Source: Sphingobacteriaceae bacterium
Lineage (GTDB): Bacteria; Bacteroidota; Bacteroidia; Sphingobacteriales; Sphingobacteriaceae
Length of the DNA stretch: 6,984 bases
NCBI GenBank assembly: GCA_025450155.1
Contig: JANWIB010000150.1
Coordinates: 1-6,984 of the forward strand
Direction of reading: 5' to 3'
The notes beneath the pieces are model-generated. The model did not search any database and was not told where the DNA came from. It saw nothing but the letters and a program-made list of their open reading frames with translations. Position numbers and translations under genes: made by a program. Shown here piece by piece: positions 5,995-6,984 of this stretch. Every line of letters begins with the position of its first letter. Within the stretch, counting starts at the first letter, position 1.

Positions 5995-6413
5995 ATCGAA
6001 TATCTCTCAATCATCTTTCCGGTAAGCTTCATGCTTCTGCCGGTTTGGTTATCAATCAATACATAATCAAACCAGCCATCGCAGCATAGTTTATGGGTCT
6101 TTTTGTTTTTAATATTAAATTCAACACGGCAGCCTTTGTCGTTCAGTTCAATAATGCCGGTAGTTACAGTAAAGTAATCGCTTAAACCTAATGGACGTTT
6201 ATAGTCCACATAAGCCGTTTTTACCACCCAGCCGTATCCCTGTTTTAAAAATTCTTCCATACTCATACCATAATATTGCTCCATTTGTTCGAAACGGGCC
6301 GCTAATACATAATCAAAATAAGTGCTGCTATGTACATGGTTAAACAGGTCAATATCATCGGGCCTCACTTTAAATTCTGTAGTAAATTTGCTGTATTTTT
6401 TTTCGCTACTCAT
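5991..6413 (-). CDS. Acyl-CoA thioesterase, 4HBT hotdog family
   Basis: 140 residues, one hotdog domain. The N-terminal motif VRPDDIDLFNHVHSSTYFDY (16-35) is the 4HBT signature: Asp22 is the likely catalytic residue, followed by N-H-V and the Y-F-x-Y helix. The middle (VVKTAYVDYKRPLGLSDYFTV, 63-83) and the strand ending FDYVLIDNQTGRSMKL (115-130) fit the fold. It is only distantly like the thioesterase at 2268-2675, so the two are not a recent duplication. The expected reaction is hydrolysis of an acyl-CoA thioester in the cytosol; the substrate is unknown. It stands alone on the minus strand, convergent with ddl and divergent from rpsO. No TAnnTTTG element is visible in its 167-bp upstream gap. 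Confidence 0.88.
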   Translation of the reverse strand: MSSEKKYSKFTTEFKVRPDDIDLFNHVHSSTYFDYVLAARFEQMEQYYGMSMEEFLKQGYGWVVKTAYVDYKRPLGLSDYFTVTTGIIELNDKGCRVEFNIKNKKTHKLCCDGWFDYVLIDNQTGRSMKLTGKMIERYSI

Positions 6414-6505
6414 ACTTGATACAAGGAAGAAGACAAAAAGACAAAAGAAAACTCACTTTTACAATTCACTAAAGAAATCATATACTCCTTTAATTTCTAT
6501 TTAGT

Positions 6506-6536
6506 TTTGATTATTATCATAATAATCATACTTTTG
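6506..6536 (+). promoter_or_regulatory. rpsO: Promoter of rpsO (Bacteroidota -33/-7 type)
   Basis: TTTG at 6506-6509, exactly 19 bases, then TACTTTTG at 6529-6536: a full match to the TTTG-N19-21-TAnnTTTG consensus. Transcription should begin around 6541-6545, leaving a leader of about 40 nt before the ATG at 6581. The -7 octamer is the same as that of the tRNA-Ser promoter. The spacer is filled by a palindrome described separately. Confidence 0.82.
6508..6528. repeat. 21-bp perfect palindrome in the rpsO promoter spacer
   Basis: The half TGATTATTAT (6508-6517) is the exact reverse complement of ATAATAATCA (6519-6528) around a single central C at 6518. It begins inside the -33 TTTG and ends one base before the -7 element. 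A bound protein here would block RNA polymerase, so an operator is possible; A/T-rich chance symmetry is the alternative. Confidence 0.6.
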
Positions 6537-6580
6537 CGCCTAATTGTTCAATTTTTAACCGCTTTAATATTATTCAAGTA

Positions 6581-6859
6581 ATGTATTTAAGTAATGAATT
6601 TAAGGCAAAGATATTTGCCAAACATGGAAAAAGTGCAACCGATACCGGTTCTGCTGAAGGCCAGGTAGCCTTATTTACCGCTCGTATTGCTCATTTAACA
6701 GAGCATTTGAAGAAAAACAAGAAAGATTTTTCAACCCAATTAGCGCTTCAAAAATTAGTAGGTAAGCGCCGCTCCCTGTTAGCGTATCTTTATAAGAAAG
6801 ACATCAACAGATATCGTGCTGTCATTAAAGCATTAGAATTAAGAGATATCATAAAATAA
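6581..6859 (+). CDS. rpsO: 30S ribosomal protein S15 (uS15)
   Basis: 92 residues, close to the usual 89. S15 is an early-assembling 16S rRNA-binding protein of the 30S platform. The sequence holds the family core: GKSATDTGSAEGQVALFTAR (16-35), then IAHLTEHLKKNKKDFSTQ (36-53, with the conserved H-L-x(2)-H-L-K-x-N-K-K-D), KLVGKRRSLLAYL (58-70) and the ending INRYRAVIKALELR. The start MYLSNEFKAKIFAKHG fits the Bacteroidota form, so ATG 6581 is right. No Shine-Dalgarno is present; the leader is A/T-rich, as normal for the phylum. It has its own promoter and terminator and so is probably transcribed as a single gene. In many bacteria S15 represses its own translation through a leader structure; no clear one is visible here. 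Confidence 0.98.
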   Translation: MYLSNEFKAKIFAKHGKSATDTGSAEGQVALFTARIAHLTEHLKKNKKDFSTQLALQKLVGKRRSLLAYLYKKDINRYRAVIKALELRDIIK

Positions 6860-6876
6860 TTCTTCTCGAAAAAATT

Positions 6877-6907
6877 AAAAGCCATCTCATTAAGGGATGG
6901 CTTTTTT
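6877..6907 (+). terminator. Intrinsic terminator of rpsO
   Basis: AAAAGCCATCTC (6877-6888) and GGGATGGCTTTT (6894-6905) form a 12-bp stem with one T-G pair and an ATTAA loop, followed by a T-run ending at 6907. It starts 17 bases after the rpsO stop. The A-run on the 5' side could let it work for minus-strand transcripts as well. Confidence 0.9.
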
Positions 6908-6984
6908 GTTTTAACTTCGCAAAAAAATAAGTTAATATAAAAAAACAGATGTGTTCGAAAGAGGAAAAGCACATCGAACTAAAA
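6908..6984 (+). other. Window edge after rpsO: no identified gene
   Basis: TAACTTCG at 6912-6919 is a one-mismatch -7 element, without a TTTG at the right distance. An ATG at 6949 opens a frame (MCSKEEKHIELK) that runs off the window, but it does not resemble pnp, which often follows rpsO, or any family I know. This may be the 5' leader of the next gene. Confidence 0.3.

Noticed and set aside
6425..6451. Purine-rich A/G stretch with repeated AGACAAAA
   Set aside because: Short and irregular, best explained by A-rich intergenic composition.
6322..6504. Plus-strand open frame of 60 codons
   Set aside because: It overlaps the N-terminus of the thioesterase antisense and then A/T-rich intergenic DNA; no domain or start context.
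6790..6972. Minus-strand open frame of 60 codons
   Set aside because: It is antisense to the end of rpsO and crosses the rpsO terminator; composition reflects A/T-rich DNA.

Overview
The window is ordinary chromosomal DNA from a member of the Bacteroidota. Three things point there. The recognisable proteins (the start of a large alpha-2-macroglobulin, MltG, S15, Ddl) have the wording typical of that phylum. Start codons lack Shine-Dalgarno sequences and are preceded by A/T-rich leaders. Several promoters match the phylum's own consensus, TTTG-N19-TAnnTTTG. The DNA is AT-rich. Family level cannot be fixed by eye; Chitinophagaceae or Sphingobacteriaceae-like is a guess. I see no insertion sequence, CRISPR array, integrase or prophage gene.

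Left part (1-1272), all on the minus strand: the first 134 codons of an exported alpha-2-macroglobulin-like protein cut by the window edge, a small exported rhodanese-like protein with an unusual four-cysteine loop, and a tRNA-Ser(UGA) with a clean promoter of its own.

Centre (1273-5928): a cell-envelope block. Five minus-strand genes lie head to tail with gaps of 33 bp or less: a membrane-anchored protein with three PASTA domains, a cytosolic rhodanese, the lytic transglycosylase MltG, a YbgC-like thioesterase and a YihY/BrkB-type membrane protein. They look like one transcription unit. Divergent from it, across a 97-bp gap, is ddl, which makes the D-Ala-D-Ala end of the peptidoglycan stem peptide. 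Ddl acts on the precursor, PASTA domains are known for binding peptidoglycan, and MltG cuts nascent glycan strands, so the shared theme is wall synthesis. The roles of the rhodanese, thioesterase and BrkB protein within it are not evident.

Right part (5929-6984): a second hotdog thioesterase on the minus strand, convergent with ddl, then rpsO (ribosomal protein S15) on the plus strand with a full promoter, a 44-nt leader and a strong intrinsic terminator. The last 75 bases hold no gene I can name; the next gene probably begins outside the window.

I found no convincing new multi-gene system. The items most worth a second look are regulatory: a 21-bp palindrome filling the spacer of the rpsO promoter, the mirror-symmetric ddl/PASTA divergent promoter region with a nearly leaderless ddl, and the cysteine-rich exported rhodanese.
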